64,000 nucleotides of DNA. It comes from GCA-2731375 sp964631725 (GTDB lineage Bacteria; Pseudomonadota; Alphaproteobacteria; GCA-2731375). The position numbers and the translations under genes were made by a program. The stretch is taken from the NCBI GenBank assembly GCA_964631725.1, contig CAZVYX010000017.1:1-64000 (forward strand). Reading direction: 5' to 3'. The notes below the pieces were generated by a model, which worked only from the letters and a program-made list of their open reading frames with translations, was not told the DNA's origin and made no database searches. The first letter of the stretch is position 1. Every line of letters starts with the position of its first letter. Shown one piece after another: positions 43,956 to 53,887 of this stretch.

Positions 43956-44869
43956 TGCCACCAATCCAGGACAGCCGGGTGTTTTCATCCACCGGCATGG
44001 GGCCGCTGTCCATCTCGTTTGAATTTTTTCCGCCCAAGTCCGAAGCCATGGCGGAGCAGATGTGGCGGGCCATGCAGCGCCTGCGCCCATTGGGTCCGGC
44101 CTTTGTCTCGGTCACCTATGGCGCCGGCGGCAGCACGCGCCAGCGCACCCATGATACAGTCGTGCGCCTTCAGAGCGAGGGCGGGCTGCCATGCGCGGCC
44201 CATCTGACCTGCGTCGGGGCCGACCGGGCGGAGATCAACGGCATCGCCCAGGACTATTGGGACGCAGGCATCAGGCATCTGGTCGCCCTGCGTGGTGATG
44301 CGCCGGAGGGACAGGAATATCAGCCTCATCCCGACGGCTATGCCAATGCCGCAGAGCTGGTCGCGGGCCTGCGCGATGTCGGGGATTTCGAGATCTCCGT
44401 CGCCGCCTATCCCGAATTGCATCCCAATTCACCCAGCAGCCAGGCCGATCTGGATAACCTGAAGCGCAAGATCGATGCCGGCGCCACCCGCGCTATTACG
44501 CAGTTCTTCTTTGATGCGGATATCTATCTGCGCTTTTTGGAGCGGGCGCGCGCCGCCGGCATCTGGGTGCCCATCGTGCCGGGCATCTTGCCGGTCAGTA
44601 ACTTCGTCCAGGCGTCTCAATTCGCCAAGGCCTGCGGCGCTACCATGCCGACCTGGATGGCACATCTGTTCGAGGGCCTGGAAGATGATGGCGAGACCCG
44701 GCGCATGGTGGCCGTCACCACGGCCTCGGAACAATGCCGAAAACTACAGACGGCGGGGGTAATGGATTTTCACTTTTTTACCCTAAACAGAGCCGAACTG
44801 ACGTACGCGATTTGTCACATTCTGGGTTTGCGCCCGCAGAATACTGAAATTGGGGGAACGGCCGCATGA
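43952..44869 (+). CDS. metF: Methylenetetrahydrofolate reductase
   Basis: The 305-residue protein reduces methylene-THF to methyl-THF, the methyl donor for MetH. It has ISFEFFPPKSEAMAEQMW (with the catalytic Glu), FVSVTYGAGGSTRQRTHDTV, VALRGDAPEGQEYQP and ITQFFFDADIYLRFLERAR, FAD and folate contacts of the family. Start at the ATGA overlap with the ArsR fusion; its own TGA overlaps metH in the same way, so the three genes are tightly coupled. Confidence 0.97.
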   Translation: MMPPIQDSRVFSSTGMGPLSISFEFFPPKSEAMAEQMWRAMQRLRPLGPAFVSVTYGAGGSTRQRTHDTVVRLQSEGGLPCAAHLTCVGADRAEINGIAQDYWDAGIRHLVALRGDAPEGQEYQPHPDGYANAAELVAGLRDVGDFEISVAAYPELHPNSPSSQADLDNLKRKIDAGATRAITQFFFDADIYLRFLERARAAGIWVPIVPGILPVSNFVQASQFAKACGATMPTWMAHLFEGLEDDGETRRMVAVTTASEQCRKLQTAGVMDFHFFTLNRAELTYAICHILGLRPQNTEIGGTAA

Positions 44870-47800
44870 CCGATTTATTGGAACACCTACGTCAGGAGGT
44901 GCTGCTGTGCGATGGCGCCATGGGCAGCCGACTGCAGCAAGCCGAACTGGATATCGAGATCGATTACCGGGGCCAGGAAAACTGTTCCGAGGTCTTGAAC
45001 CTGAGCCGTCCCGATATCGTCCGCGAGATCCAACAAGGTTTCGTCGCCGCCGGCGCCGATATCATTCTGACCAATACTTTCGGCGGCTCGCCGATCACCC
45101 TTGACGAATTCGATCTGGGCGATCAGGCCTTTGAAATCAACAAGCGGGCCGGGGAGCTGGCGCGGGAATCCCTGGAGGCTCTGCGCCGCGATGGCATCAC
45201 CCGCTATGTGCTGGGCGACATCGGGCCGGGCACCAAGCTGCCCAGCCTGGGCCAGATCGACTATGACGAGCTGGAAGCCGCCCTGGCGGTGCAATCGGCC
45301 GGCCTGTTGGCGGGCGGTGTCGATGGCATCATGATCGAGACCGTGCAGGATATCCTGCAGTTGAAGGCGGCGGTGAACGGCGCCCGTATCGCCATGGCGG
45401 ACGCCGGGCGGGAAGTTCCCTTGCTCACCCAGGTCACGGTGGAGACGACGGGAACCCTGCTGGTTGGTACCGATATCGCCGGCGCGGCGACGACAATCAA
45501 TGCCCTGGGTATAGAAGCCATGGGCCTGAACTGCGCTACCGGTCCGCGTGAGATGGCGGAGCATGTGCATTGGCTATCGGAACAATGGCCCGGCATCATC
45601 TCGGTCATGCCGAACGCGGGCCTGCCGGAACTGGTCGATGGCAAGCCAAGCTATCCCCTGGCCCCGGAGGAACTGGCGGATTGGGCCCGGCGCTTCGTGG
45701 TCGAGGACGGCGTCAATCTGGTGGGCGGCTGCTGTGGCACCATTGCCACCCATATCAAGGCCTTGAACGACATGCTGGAGTCAATTGGCCAGGAACAGGA
45801 TGGGGGTCGGCGGCCCAAGCCCAAGACACGGCAATCGGAATGGGTGCCGGGCATAGCTTCCCTGTATGGCCAGGTGCCCTATCGCCAGGAGAATGCCTAT
45901 CTCTCCATTGGTGAGCGTTGTAACGCCAATGGCTCGAAAAAATTCCGCGAATTGCAGGAGGCCGAGGATTGGGACGGCTGCATCGCCATGGGGCGGGAAC
46001 AGGCCAAGGAAGGCTCCCACACCCTGGACATCTGCACCGCCTTTGTCGGCCGGGACGAATTGTCGGATATGAGCTCGGTGGTCAGCCGCATGCGCGGCTC
46101 GGTTCATGCGCCGCTGGTAGTTGATTCGACCGAATATCCGGTTCTGGAAGGGGCACTGAAGCTATACGGCGGCAAGGCGCTGATCAATTCGATCAATTTC
46201 GAGGACGGTGAGGAACCGGCCGCGAAACGCCTGCAATTGGCGCGCAAGTTCGGCTGTGGCGTGATCGCCCTGACGATTGATGAAGAGGGCATGGCCAAAA
46301 CCGCCGAGGAGAAAGTCCGGCTGGTCCACCGCCTGCATGACTATGCGGTCAACGAGCACGGCATGGCGTCAGAGGACCTGCTGTTCGACCCCCTCACCTT
46401 CACCATTTGCACCGGCAATGATGATGACCGCCGCCTGGGCCTGGAAACCCTGGATGCGATCGAGCGGATCGCCAAGGAACTGCCAAAATGTCAGATCATT
46501 CTGGGCCTGTCCAATATCTCGTTCGGCCTGAAGCTGGCGGCCCGCCATGTCTTGAATTCGGTCTTCCTGCAGCATGCCCTGGACCGGGGCATGACCGGCG
46601 CCATTCTGCATCTATCCAAGATCAGGCCGCTGCACACCATTCCTGAGGAGGAGGTCAAGGCGGCCGAGGATCTGATCTATGACCGCCGATCGGAGGGTTA
46701 TGATCCCCTGCATGCCTTTATCGCCCTGTTCCAGGACCGCAAGGCGCCCTCGAAGGAAGAAAAGGTCCGCCCGGCGGAGGTCGAGGAACGCCTGAAGCTG
46801 CGCATTGTCGACGGCGACCGCCCCGGCCTGGAAGAAGATCTGGACGAAGCCATGACGAAGCATCCGCCGTTGGATATCGTCAACAATATCCTGCTGGACG
46901 GCATGAAGGTGGTTGGTGAATTGTTCGGCTCGGGCCAGATGCAGTTGCCCTTCGTGCTGCAGTCGGCGGAAACCATGAAGGCCTCCGTGGCCCATCTCGA
47001 ACCCCATATGGAGCGTAGCGCCGACAGCCAAAAGGGCACCATCGTCCTGGCCACGGTAAAGGGCGATGTGCATGACATCGGCAAGAATCTGGTCGATATC
47101 ATCCTCTCAAACAACGGCTACCGGGTCGTCAATATCGGCATCAAACAGCCCGTATCCGCGATCATCGAGGCGGCCAGGGAGCATGACGCCGATGCCATCG
47201 GCATGTCCGGCCTGCTGGTCAAGTCGACCACCATCATGCGCGAGAATCTCGAGGAGATGTGCCGCCAGCAGGTGCATCTGCCGGTGATGCTGGGCGGTGC
47301 CGCCCTGACCCGCAATTTCGTCGAGGACGACTGCGCCACCGCCTACGAAGCCGCCTCGCGCCGGGTTGCCTACGCCCGTGACGCCTTTGACGGCCTGGAT
47401 ATGATGGCCAAGGTTACAGGCGGAGATTTCGATGCCTATATCACCGAACGGGACGGCAAGCGCGAAGGCAAGCCGGTCAACAAACGGCGCAAGCTGGGCC
47501 AGCCGACCCTGATGCCCCGGCCGCTGGATCTGGAAGAGGTCCGGACCCGGCGCGAGGAGCTTCGTAAAGGCGTGGCGGTGCCCGATGCCCCCTTCCTGGG
47601 CCATCGCATGATCGAACAGGTCGGGATTAAATCGCTGCTGCCCTATCTGAACGAGCGCATGCTGTATCAATTCCACTGGGGCTACCGCAAGCGGGGCCGT
47701 CCGTTGGCGGAATACATGGAATGGGCCCGTGGCGAGGTCAAACCGATCATGATCGACCTGATGGCCCGTTGCGAGGCCGAGGACATCTTGCGGCCGCAGG

Positions 47801-48381
47801 CGGTTTACGGCTATTTCCCGGCAGCCTCCGAGGGCGATGATCTGGTGCTGTTCGACCCCAATAATGGATCAGGCGATGGCGGCGAGGTCGCCCGCTTCGC
47901 CCTGCCCCGGCAGAACCGCGCGGGCGGTCTGTGCATCGCCGATTTCTTCCGCGAAGCCGATAGCGGCGAGCGCGACGTAATCGCCCTGCAGGCCGTGACC
48001 ATCGGCCAGCATGCATCGGAAGTGGCGCGGCAATGGTTCGATGATGACAAATACCAGGACTATCTCTACCTGCACGGCCTGGGCGTGGAGATGGCCGAGG
48101 CCATGGCGGAATATGTCCACAAACGTGTTCGCGCCGAATTGGGCTTTGGCGATCAGGACGCCCGCGACAATGATGCCCTGTTGAACCAGGGCTATCGCGG
48201 CTCGCGCTATTCCTTCGGCTATCCGGCCTGCCCGACGATGTCGGATCAGCGCAAGATACTGGAGCTGCTGGATGCGGACCGGATCGGCCTGGTCATGGGT
48301 GACGAGGATCAGCTACACCCCGAGCAGTCCACCTCCGCCATCATCGTGCATCATCCGCAAGCGAAGTATTTCAGCGTTTGA
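44866..48381 (+). CDS. metH: Cobalamin-dependent methionine synthase, full length
   Basis: The 1171-residue protein moves a methyl group from methyl-THF through cobalamin to homocysteine. Domains in order: homocysteine-binding with the zinc motif GGCCGT near residue 288; pterin-binding from about 345 (YLSIGERCNANGSKKFREL); cobalamin-binding with DVHDIGKNLVDIILSNNG near 733 (the His that ligates cobalt); and the C-terminal activation domain that binds SAM (GSRYSFGYPACPTM). It ends the ArsR-metF-metH operon. Length is slightly under the 1227 residues of E. coli. Confidence 0.97.
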   Translation: MTDLLEHLRQEVLLCDGAMGSRLQQAELDIEIDYRGQENCSEVLNLSRPDIVREIQQGFVAAGADIILTNTFGGSPITLDEFDLGDQAFEINKRAGELARESLEALRRDGITRYVLGDIGPGTKLPSLGQIDYDELEAALAVQSAGLLAGGVDGIMIETVQDILQLKAAVNGARIAMADAGREVPLLTQVTVETTGTLLVGTDIAGAATTINALGIEAMGLNCATGPREMAEHVHWLSEQWPGIISVMPNAGLPELVDGKPSYPLAPEELADWARRFVVEDGVNLVGGCCGTIATHIKALNDMLESIGQEQDGGRRPKPKTRQSEWVPGIASLYGQVPYRQENAYLSIGERCNANGSKKFRELQEAEDWDGCIAMGREQAKEGSHTLDICTAFVGRDELSDMSSVVSRMRGSVHAPLVVDSTEYPVLEGALKLYGGKALINSINFEDGEEPAAKRLQLARKFGCGVIALTIDEEGMAKTAEEKVRLVHRLHDYAVNEHGMASEDLLFDPLTFTICTGNDDDRRLGLETLDAIERIAKELPKCQIILGLSNISFGLKLAARHVLNSVFLQHALDRGMTGAILHLSKIRPLHTIPEEEVKAAEDLIYDRRSEGYDPLHAFIALFQDRKAPSKEEKVRPAEVEERLKLRIVDGDRPGLEEDLDEAMTKHPPLDIVNNILLDGMKVVGELFGSGQMQLPFVLQSAETMKASVAHLEPHMERSADSQKGTIVLATVKGDVHDIGKNLVDIILSNNGYRVVNIGIKQPVSAIIEAAREHDADAIGMSGLLVKSTTIMRENLEEMCRQQVHLPVMLGGAALTRNFVEDDCATAYEAASRRVAYARDAFDGLDMMAKVTGGDFDAYITERDGKREGKPVNKRRKLGQPTLMPRPLDLEEVRTRREELRKGVAVPDAPFLGHRMIEQVGIKSLLPYLNERMLYQFHWGYRKRGRPLAEYMEWARGEVKPIMIDLMARCEAEDILRPQAVYGYFPAASEGDDLVLFDPNNGSGDGGEVARFALPRQNRAGGLCIADFFREADSGERDVIALQAVTIGQHASEVARQWFDDDKYQDYLYLHGLGVEMAEAMAEYVHKRVRAELGFGDQDARDNDALLNQGYRGSRYSFGYPACPTMSDQRKILELLDADRIGLVMGDEDQLHPEQSTSAIIVHHPQAKYFSV

Positions 48382-48396
48382 GGTTGTCTGTAGTGG

Positions 48397-48948
48397 CTAG
48401 ACCGGGTCTGCATCAATAAGAATGCCGGCCAGGACGGCGGGTTCGTCGCCGTGATTGACCCAGGCATGGTTGGTGCCCCGTTGGATCACCACATCCATTG
48501 GCTCCATCGTCACTTCACCCTCGTCCAGGATCAGGCTGACCTGGCCCGATAGCAGGATGATGTAGTCGACCGTGTCGGTCTTGTGCATGCCGGGCTGGGA
48601 CGAGGCGCTGTCATGGGCCCCGCTGGCCCCCATCTTGGCGAAGTTCTCCGCATCGCGCCGGGCCCGCTCCTCGGCCGATATCTCGGCATCCCAGGCCGCC
48701 GGCCTGATCTGGAAGAAACGAAAGACGCTGCCGTTGGCGGGCGGCGACAGGGTGACCTGGGTATCGGCGGCATCCGCATCGCCGCTGTTGTCCGCCGGTG
48801 TCGCGAAACTGCGCCACAAATCCGTCAGGCCCCGGCCTTCCTGGGTTGGGTTCTCCAACACATGCGGCGAGGGGCCGTCCTGCAGGATGATCGATTTGCC
48901 TTCGTCGTCATGGCCGGTAACGATCCGGCGGACCGGTCTTAACATCAT
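48397..48948 (-). CDS. Cupin-domain protein
   Basis: The 183-residue protein ends with a cupin barrel: HKTDTVDYIILLSGQVSLILDEGEVTMEPMDVVIQRGTNHAWVNHGDEPAVLAGILID, with HxxxxxxYxxxG and the second-motif histidine. Members range from dioxygenases to isomerases and small-molecule sensors; nothing here points to one. It is convergent with metH (16-base gap). Confidence 0.83.
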   Translation of the reverse strand: MMLRPVRRIVTGHDDEGKSIILQDGPSPHVLENPTQEGRGLTDLWRSFATPADNSGDADAADTQVTLSPPANGSVFRFFQIRPAAWDAEISAEERARRDAENFAKMGASGAHDSASSQPGMHKTDTVDYIILLSGQVSLILDEGEVTMEPMDVVIQRGTNHAWVNHGDEPAVLAGILIDADPV

Positions 48949-49392
48949 GCGCCTCCTGGTTATTGCGGAGTATCAGGGTCGCATGTTTCGCCATGTCCAG
49001 AGCATGTTTTTTTGAACACGCTCAGATTCTTAAGGTTCGGGCAATTGAACCAATTACCCAAGCCACACCAATCCTGCCGGGACGGCGATCGCGGCTAATT
49101 GAAAATTGCCCGAAGACGCAAAAAAACCCCGCGTGCCCTTCAGGCATCACGGGGTTTTTCTTTTTGATCCAATAGGGCTTGGCCACAGCACGTCATTTTT
49201 GGTCTGTCGATCCATCCCCATCTCTCGATCACGAGACCGAGTTTTGGTTCGTTCCAAATGGTCAGGTGGCGTATCGTTCAATCGCCTCTCCCATTTCTTT
49301 GCGATGAAAAACGCTACGACATTATGTCAAATCACGCAAGCGGCAAATTGAAATTGTGATCGCCACGGAGGCCCGGCCGCGCCAGTCCGATG
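48949..49392. other. Gene-free stretch between the cupin and TrkH genes
   Basis: Apart from the terminator at 49122-49163 I see no gene. Short frames here (for example 49106-49351 plus) have no recognisable product. A small RNA ending at the terminator cannot be excluded. Confidence 0.4.
49122..49163. terminator. Bidirectional Rho-independent terminator
   Basis: AAAAACCCCG (49122-49131) pairs with CGGGGTTTTT (49150-49159), with TGCC/GGCA inside, and T-rich runs on both strands. On the minus strand it lies about 230 bases past the trkH-like stop. Confidence 0.85.
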
Positions 49393-50841
49393 TCAACCGC
49401 GCCAGAAGGTGCGGGAGAACAGGACCATCACGGTCAACAGTTCCAGCCGGCCCAGCAGCATGCCCATCGCCAGCAGCCATTTCGCCATGTCGGGCAGCGG
49501 CGCGAAGGTGCCCGACGGCCCGATAACATCGCCCAGGCCCGGGCCCACATTGGCGATGGCGGTGCCGGCGCCGGATACCGCCGTCAGGAAATCCAGGCCC
49601 ATCAGGCTGAGCGCCACCGCCAGCACGGCGAAACTGAGGGCGAACAGGAAAAAGAAGCTCATCACCGAATCCATCACCGAGTCGGGAATGGGCCGGCGGT
49701 TGAAGTTGGCGACAAAGACGCCGTGCGGCTGCAGCAGGCGGCCCATCTGCGTGCGGGCGGCGGCATAGAGCACCTGAAAACGGAAGATCTTGATGCCGCA
49801 GGAGGTCGATCCGGCGCAGCCGCCGATGAACATCACAAAGAAGAACAACACCACGGCGAAACCGCCCCATTCGCCATAGTCATCGGTGGCGTAGCCGGTG
49901 CCGGTCAGGATCGAGGTGACGTTGAAGGCGGTGAAGCGCACCGCCTGGCCCAATGCGACCCCGTTGCCGCCGACCTGCCACAGGGTCATGCCGGCAATGG
50001 CGGCACACAATATGGCGAAGAACCAGCGTACCTGACTGTCCCGCCACAACGCCAGGGGGCGGCCGCGCAGGACCTGGAAATACAACAGGAACGGCAGGCT
50101 GCCGATGATCATGAAGGCGGTGGCGGTGTAGTCGATCAGGGCGCTGTCATAGATTCCGATCGAGGCATCGGATGTGGAAAATCCACCGGTTGCAATGGTC
50201 GTCATGGCATGCGCCGCCGCTTCGAACGGCGGCATGCCCGCGGCCCAGTAGACCAGGGCGCAGATCACCGACAGCGAGAGATAGATAACGCTGATCGTGC
50301 CGGCGATCTGGGCCGTGCGCGGCAGAACCTTTTCCGAGGCATCCGAGCTTTCCATGCGGAATAACTGCATCCCGCCGACCTGCAGGATCGGCAGAATGGC
50401 GACGGCGGTGACGATGATGCCGATGCCGCCCATCCATTGCAGCAGGGCGCGCCAGATCAGAATGCCGGGCGGTGCGTCCTCCAGCCCCGAGATCACCGTT
50501 GAACCGGTGGTGGTGATACCGGACATGGCCTCGAAAAACGCATCCGTGTAGCTGAGATTGAGGTCGGAAAAGGCAAACGGCAGGGCCGCGAAGGCCGGCG
50601 TCACGACCCAGATGGAGGTGGTCAGGACAAAAGCCTGGCGCAGATGCAGATCCTCGCCGCTGCCCCAACAGGTGATGCTGAGGGCGCCGCCGACGAAGCC
50701 GGTCAGAAACGCCGCCACCAGGAAGACCTGCCAATCCGGGTGGCCGACCCGCGCGTCCAGCAATACCGGCACCAGCATGGCGACGCCAAGAATCAATAAC
50801 AGTATGCCATTGACCAGGAAAACCGCCCGATATTCCCTCAT
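49393..50841 (-). CDS. trkH: TrkH-family potassium uptake protein
   Basis: The 482-residue membrane protein has about ten to twelve helices and the four pore loops of Trk/Ktr channels: EAMSGITTTGSTVI, AHAMTTIATGGFST, FNVTSILTGTGYAT and GAGTAIANVGPGLG, each with the filter glycine. It brings in potassium together with a TrkA regulator, not seen here. The upstream CoA-transferase gene stops 11 bases before its start, which seems chance grouping. Confidence 0.95.
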   Translation of the reverse strand: MREYRAVFLVNGILLLILGVAMLVPVLLDARVGHPDWQVFLVAAFLTGFVGGALSITCWGSGEDLHLRQAFVLTTSIWVVTPAFAALPFAFSDLNLSYTDAFFEAMSGITTTGSTVISGLEDAPPGILIWRALLQWMGGIGIIVTAVAILPILQVGGMQLFRMESSDASEKVLPRTAQIAGTISVIYLSLSVICALVYWAAGMPPFEAAAHAMTTIATGGFSTSDASIGIYDSALIDYTATAFMIIGSLPFLLYFQVLRGRPLALWRDSQVRWFFAILCAAIAGMTLWQVGGNGVALGQAVRFTAFNVTSILTGTGYATDDYGEWGGFAVVLFFFVMFIGGCAGSTSCGIKIFRFQVLYAAARTQMGRLLQPHGVFVANFNRRPIPDSVMDSVMSFFFLFALSFAVLAVALSLMGLDFLTAVSGAGTAIANVGPGLGDVIGPSGTFAPLPDMAKWLLAMGMLLGRLELLTVMVLFSRTFWRG

Positions 50842-50852
50842 GGCCGCGGTCT

Positions 50853-52040
50853 CTAGTCTTCCGGCGCCAGCCGCACGGCGCCGGCCGCCGCCAATTGGTC
50901 GATCTTTCCGTCGTCATAACCCAATTCGGAAAGGATCCGCCGGCCATGCTGGCCAAGTGTTGGCGCCTGCTGGCCGGGGTCGTCGGGATCGATCGGCGCC
51001 GTGCCGGGTATCTGCGCCAACGGCACCATGCCCATGCCCGGCTGCGCCATGGTCTGGAACGCCTTGGTCGCGACAACGTGCGGATCGGCCATCCAGTCGC
51101 CATAGTCGGCAACGGCATGGGCCAGGACCCCGGCGTCCTTGAAGCGGGCCGCCCATTCGGCGGTGGTGTGCTGCAGCAGGATCTCCTGCACGGCGGGGCC
51201 CAGGCTGTCCATGTGCTGGGCCCGACCGGCAAAATCCTGATAGCGCGGATCGTCGGCCAGGGCGGGCTGGCCCAGGGCCAGGCACAGTTGCTTATACTGC
51301 TCTTCCTTGACCAGGGTGACGGCGATGAAGCCGTCCTGGGTGTTGTAGCAGCCGGCCGGCGCGTTGTTCGACGCCGATATGCCGCCCTCGAGATGAAAAT
51401 CCGCGATCTTCGAGGTCTGCAGCGCCGCCGCCGCCTGCATCAGACTGCAATCGATCAGGCGCCCCTCCGCCGTGTCCCGGCGTGCATACAGGGCCGTGGA
51501 CAGCGCCTGATAGGCATACAGCGCGGTAACGCAGTCGATGATGAAATGATTGACGCGGTGCGGCAGTTCATCGTTGCCCCGGTTGATCGACATCAGTCCG
51601 GAAAACGCCTGCACCACCGTATCGGTGGCGGGCTCCCCCGAATAGGGGCCTTCCTGGCCATAGCCGCTGACCGAGAGATAGATGACGCCGGGGTTGAGCT
51701 TGCGCACGTCGTCATAGCCCAGGCCGAACCGGGCGCAGACGCCGGGCCGAAAACCTTCGATGAAAACATCGCAATCGGCCGCCAGATCCTGGGCCACCGA
51801 CAGCCCGCCGGGGTTCTTCAGATCAAGCGCAATGCTTTTCTTGCCCCGGTTGGCGGTCATGGAAATGGTCGAATGATCGCCATAGACCGCGCCCAGGCCG
51901 CGGGCCCAGTCGCCTTCGGGCGGCTCCACCTTGGTGATATCGGCGCCGTATTGGGCCAACAGCGCGGCGCAATAGGGACCTGCGTAGCCTTGGCTCATAT
52001 CCAGAACCTTCAGGCCGTCGAATGGTTTTTCGTAGCTCAT
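50853..52040 (-). CDS. CaiB/BaiF family CoA-transferase
   Basis: The 395-residue protein begins PFDGLKVLDMSQGYAGPYCAALLAQYGADITKVEPPEGDWARG and has GYGQEGPYSGEPATDTVVQAFSGLM, in which Asp140 should be the residue that carries CoA as a thioester-like anhydride. The class transfers CoA between carboxylic acids. The ATG at 52040 is the family start; the longer frame adds an unlikely leader. Substrate unknown. Confidence 0.92.
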   Translation of the reverse strand: MSYEKPFDGLKVLDMSQGYAGPYCAALLAQYGADITKVEPPEGDWARGLGAVYGDHSTISMTANRGKKSIALDLKNPGGLSVAQDLAADCDVFIEGFRPGVCARFGLGYDDVRKLNPGVIYLSVSGYGQEGPYSGEPATDTVVQAFSGLMSINRGNDELPHRVNHFIIDCVTALYAYQALSTALYARRDTAEGRLIDCSLMQAAAALQTSKIADFHLEGGISASNNAPAGCYNTQDGFIAVTLVKEEQYKQLCLALGQPALADDPRYQDFAGRAQHMDSLGPAVQEILLQHTTAEWAARFKDAGVLAHAVADYGDWMADPHVVATKAFQTMAQPGMGMVPLAQIPGTAPIDPDDPGQQAPTLGQHGRRILSELGYDDGKIDQLAAAGAVRLAPED

Positions 52041-52123
52041 GGCGCGGTATCTTATTCCGAACCATGGCGCGGTGGCCAGGGAATGGTGGTCAGGAGATTG
52101 TCTCGGGCAGGATTCGGGCCTAC

Positions 52124-52513
52124 TCAATCGGTGATTTCACCCAGCCATATCATGGCGGATTCCAAATCCCGAAAAACCATTGTCTCCGGTGCCTGGGGCG
52201 TACCGTCGACGAGTGCAAGCATCACGCGGCCATAGCCATAAAGGAGGTCCTTGGTGGCGACCATAGCGATTCGGCCCATGCCGCTGACTTCGTTGCGCAT
52301 CTTGAAACTGGATACAATCGAACGCACACCGTCCGCGCTTAGTTCTGCCGTTTCCACCGCCCGCACGTCGATAAGAATGGACAGCCCCGGCTTGAGCTTT
52401 GGGCCCTCGGCCAATTGGACATAGAAACGGACGATTTCGTCTTCGCTAAGCGCACCGGTCCAAGTCTCAAAGAGAATGTCGCGGTCATCATCCACACGAT
52501 AGGTAACGCCCAT
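52124..52513 (-). CDS. STAS/SpoIIAA-like hypothetical protein
   Basis: The 129-residue protein reads MGVTYRVDDDRDILFETWTG ... LSILIDVRAVETAELSADGVRSIVSSF ... RIAMVATKDLLYGYGRVMLALV, an alternation of strands and helices typical of SpoIIAA/STAS-like single-domain proteins. No phosphorylatable serine motif can be pinned down. It precedes the CoA-transferase gene by 83 bases. Function unknown. Confidence 0.65.
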   Translation of the reverse strand: MGVTYRVDDDRDILFETWTGALSEDEIVRFYVQLAEGPKLKPGLSILIDVRAVETAELSADGVRSIVSSFKMRNEVSGMGRIAMVATKDLLYGYGRVMLALVDGTPQAPETMVFRDLESAMIWLGEITD

Positions 52514-52665
52514 GGCCCAGCTTCTCCAAAATGCCGCCGGGACGTTTTTAAAATAACGCCCGCACCAGCGCCTTAAGGGCCGTCTGCCGTAAACCTATGC
52601 GCTTGCGAACAGGTCCGCAATATTATGACAAATGAATTTTCGATTTCGCCCGGGCGCAAAGTTGC

Positions 52666-53625
52666 CTAGCCGGCACTGCACGACCCGCCGCCCAGGACAC
52701 AGAACCGGGCGCAATGGGGGTGGTTCAGGGCAACCGCGCCGTCGGCCGCCGCCAGGGTGGAGCCCAGCTTGAAGCGGGCATCGTAGGGCAGCAGGGTACA
52801 GGGCATCACGGTCAGGTCCGCATCGCCCTTGTGCTTCACCACCATGCGCGAGGCGGCGCACATCATGGCCCCGGGCGATACGTTCAGAATATCCCAGCAG
52901 GCGGTGGTGATTTCCGGCACGTCGAGCGCCTCATCCATCTCTGGGAACAGCACCAATGCGCCGGGATCGGCGGCATCAACGGGAATGCCGTGGGCCGCGA
53001 ATAGGCGGGCGTAGCCTTGGCGCAAGGTATCTTCTTCCTGGCCCGACAGGGTCCGCCCCGCGATGTTGATGTTGAAGCCATTTTCCGCCAGCCATGTCAG
53101 GCCCGTCAGCATGCGGTCCCAACTGCGGGGTCCGCGTTCCAGATCATGCAGGCCGGGCGCGTAATGGTCGACGGATACGCGCAAGCACAGCCGATCGCCG
53201 TATTCCTCGCGCAACGCCAACAGGCCGTCCGCCAGCTTCATCATCGGCCGCATGGCGTTGGTCAGCACCAGAACCTGATAGCCGCGCCGCAATGCATCTT
53301 CAAGCATGGCGAGAATTTCGGGATTCATGAAGGGTTCGCCGCCGGTGAAGCCGATTTCACGGGCCCGCCAGTCAGCCTGCAATTCATCCAGCATGGCGGC
53401 GACCTCTTGGGCCCGCAAATACGACAGCCGGTCGTTGCTGGGACTGGATTCGATATAGCAGTTCGTGCAGGTAAGGTTACAGACCGTACCGGTGTTGAAC
53501 CACAGCAGATCCAGATTTTGCAACGCCACCGCGGCCCGTGGCTGGCCGTCGCGCGTGCGGCCGGGATCGCAGAATTTTGCCCGATCCAACGCGGCGGGTA
53601 CTTTATCCGGTACGGCACTGTTCAT
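52666..53625 (-). CDS. Radical SAM protein with C-terminal cysteine cluster
   Basis: The 319-residue protein has the radical SAM motif CNLTCTNC (Cys49, Cys53, Cys56; CX3CX2C), then EIGFTGGEPFMNPEIL (the GGEP motif that holds SAM), and VLVLTNAMRPM. The C-terminal half has further cysteines, AMMCAAS, VMPCTLLPYD and CARFCVLGGGSCSAG at the very end, suggesting an auxiliary iron-sulfur cluster as in SPASM-like enzymes. No peptide substrate gene is apparent, so the substrate is unknown. It is transcribed away from tRNA-Gly. Confidence 0.88.
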   Translation of the reverse strand: MNSAVPDKVPAALDRAKFCDPGRTRDGQPRAAVALQNLDLLWFNTGTVCNLTCTNCYIESSPSNDRLSYLRAQEVAAMLDELQADWRAREIGFTGGEPFMNPEILAMLEDALRRGYQVLVLTNAMRPMMKLADGLLALREEYGDRLCLRVSVDHYAPGLHDLERGPRSWDRMLTGLTWLAENGFNINIAGRTLSGQEEDTLRQGYARLFAAHGIPVDAADPGALVLFPEMDEALDVPEITTACWDILNVSPGAMMCAASRMVVKHKGDADLTVMPCTLLPYDARFKLGSTLAAADGAVALNHPHCARFCVLGGGSCSAG

Positions 53626-53790
53626 TGTTTGTATCCCAAATCAACGGAAGTGCGCCAAGTTTCACGGACGCCGTGCCATTGTCAACGGCTCAAACCACCT
53701 CGTCGCGCGACTGTGATCAAGGTTGTATGAAAAACCCGCCCAAATCCCGGCGTTTCGTATTTTTTGCGTCTGTGTTAAACACCATCCTGC

Positions 53791-53864
53791 GCGGGCGTAG
53801 CTCAATGGTAGAGCAGGAGCTTCCCAAGCTTAAGACGAGAGTTCGATTCTCTTCGCCCGCTCCA
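53791..53864 (+). tRNA. tRNA-Gly (anticodon CCC)
   Basis: GCGGGCG (53791-53797) pairs with CGCCCGC (53854-53860); the anticodon loop is TTCCCAA, anticodon CCC; the T arm has GTTCGATTC and CCA is encoded. The 27/43 pair of the anticodon stem is imperfect. A hydroxyacid dehydrogenase gene begins 24 bases later. Confidence 0.95.
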
Positions 53865-53887
53865 ATCCACCATTCGAGGACGCCGTA

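Noticed and set aside
49122..49163. CRISPR or repeat array start
   Set aside because: A single hairpin with T tracts; no repeated units. No CRISPR-like array was seen anywhere in the window.
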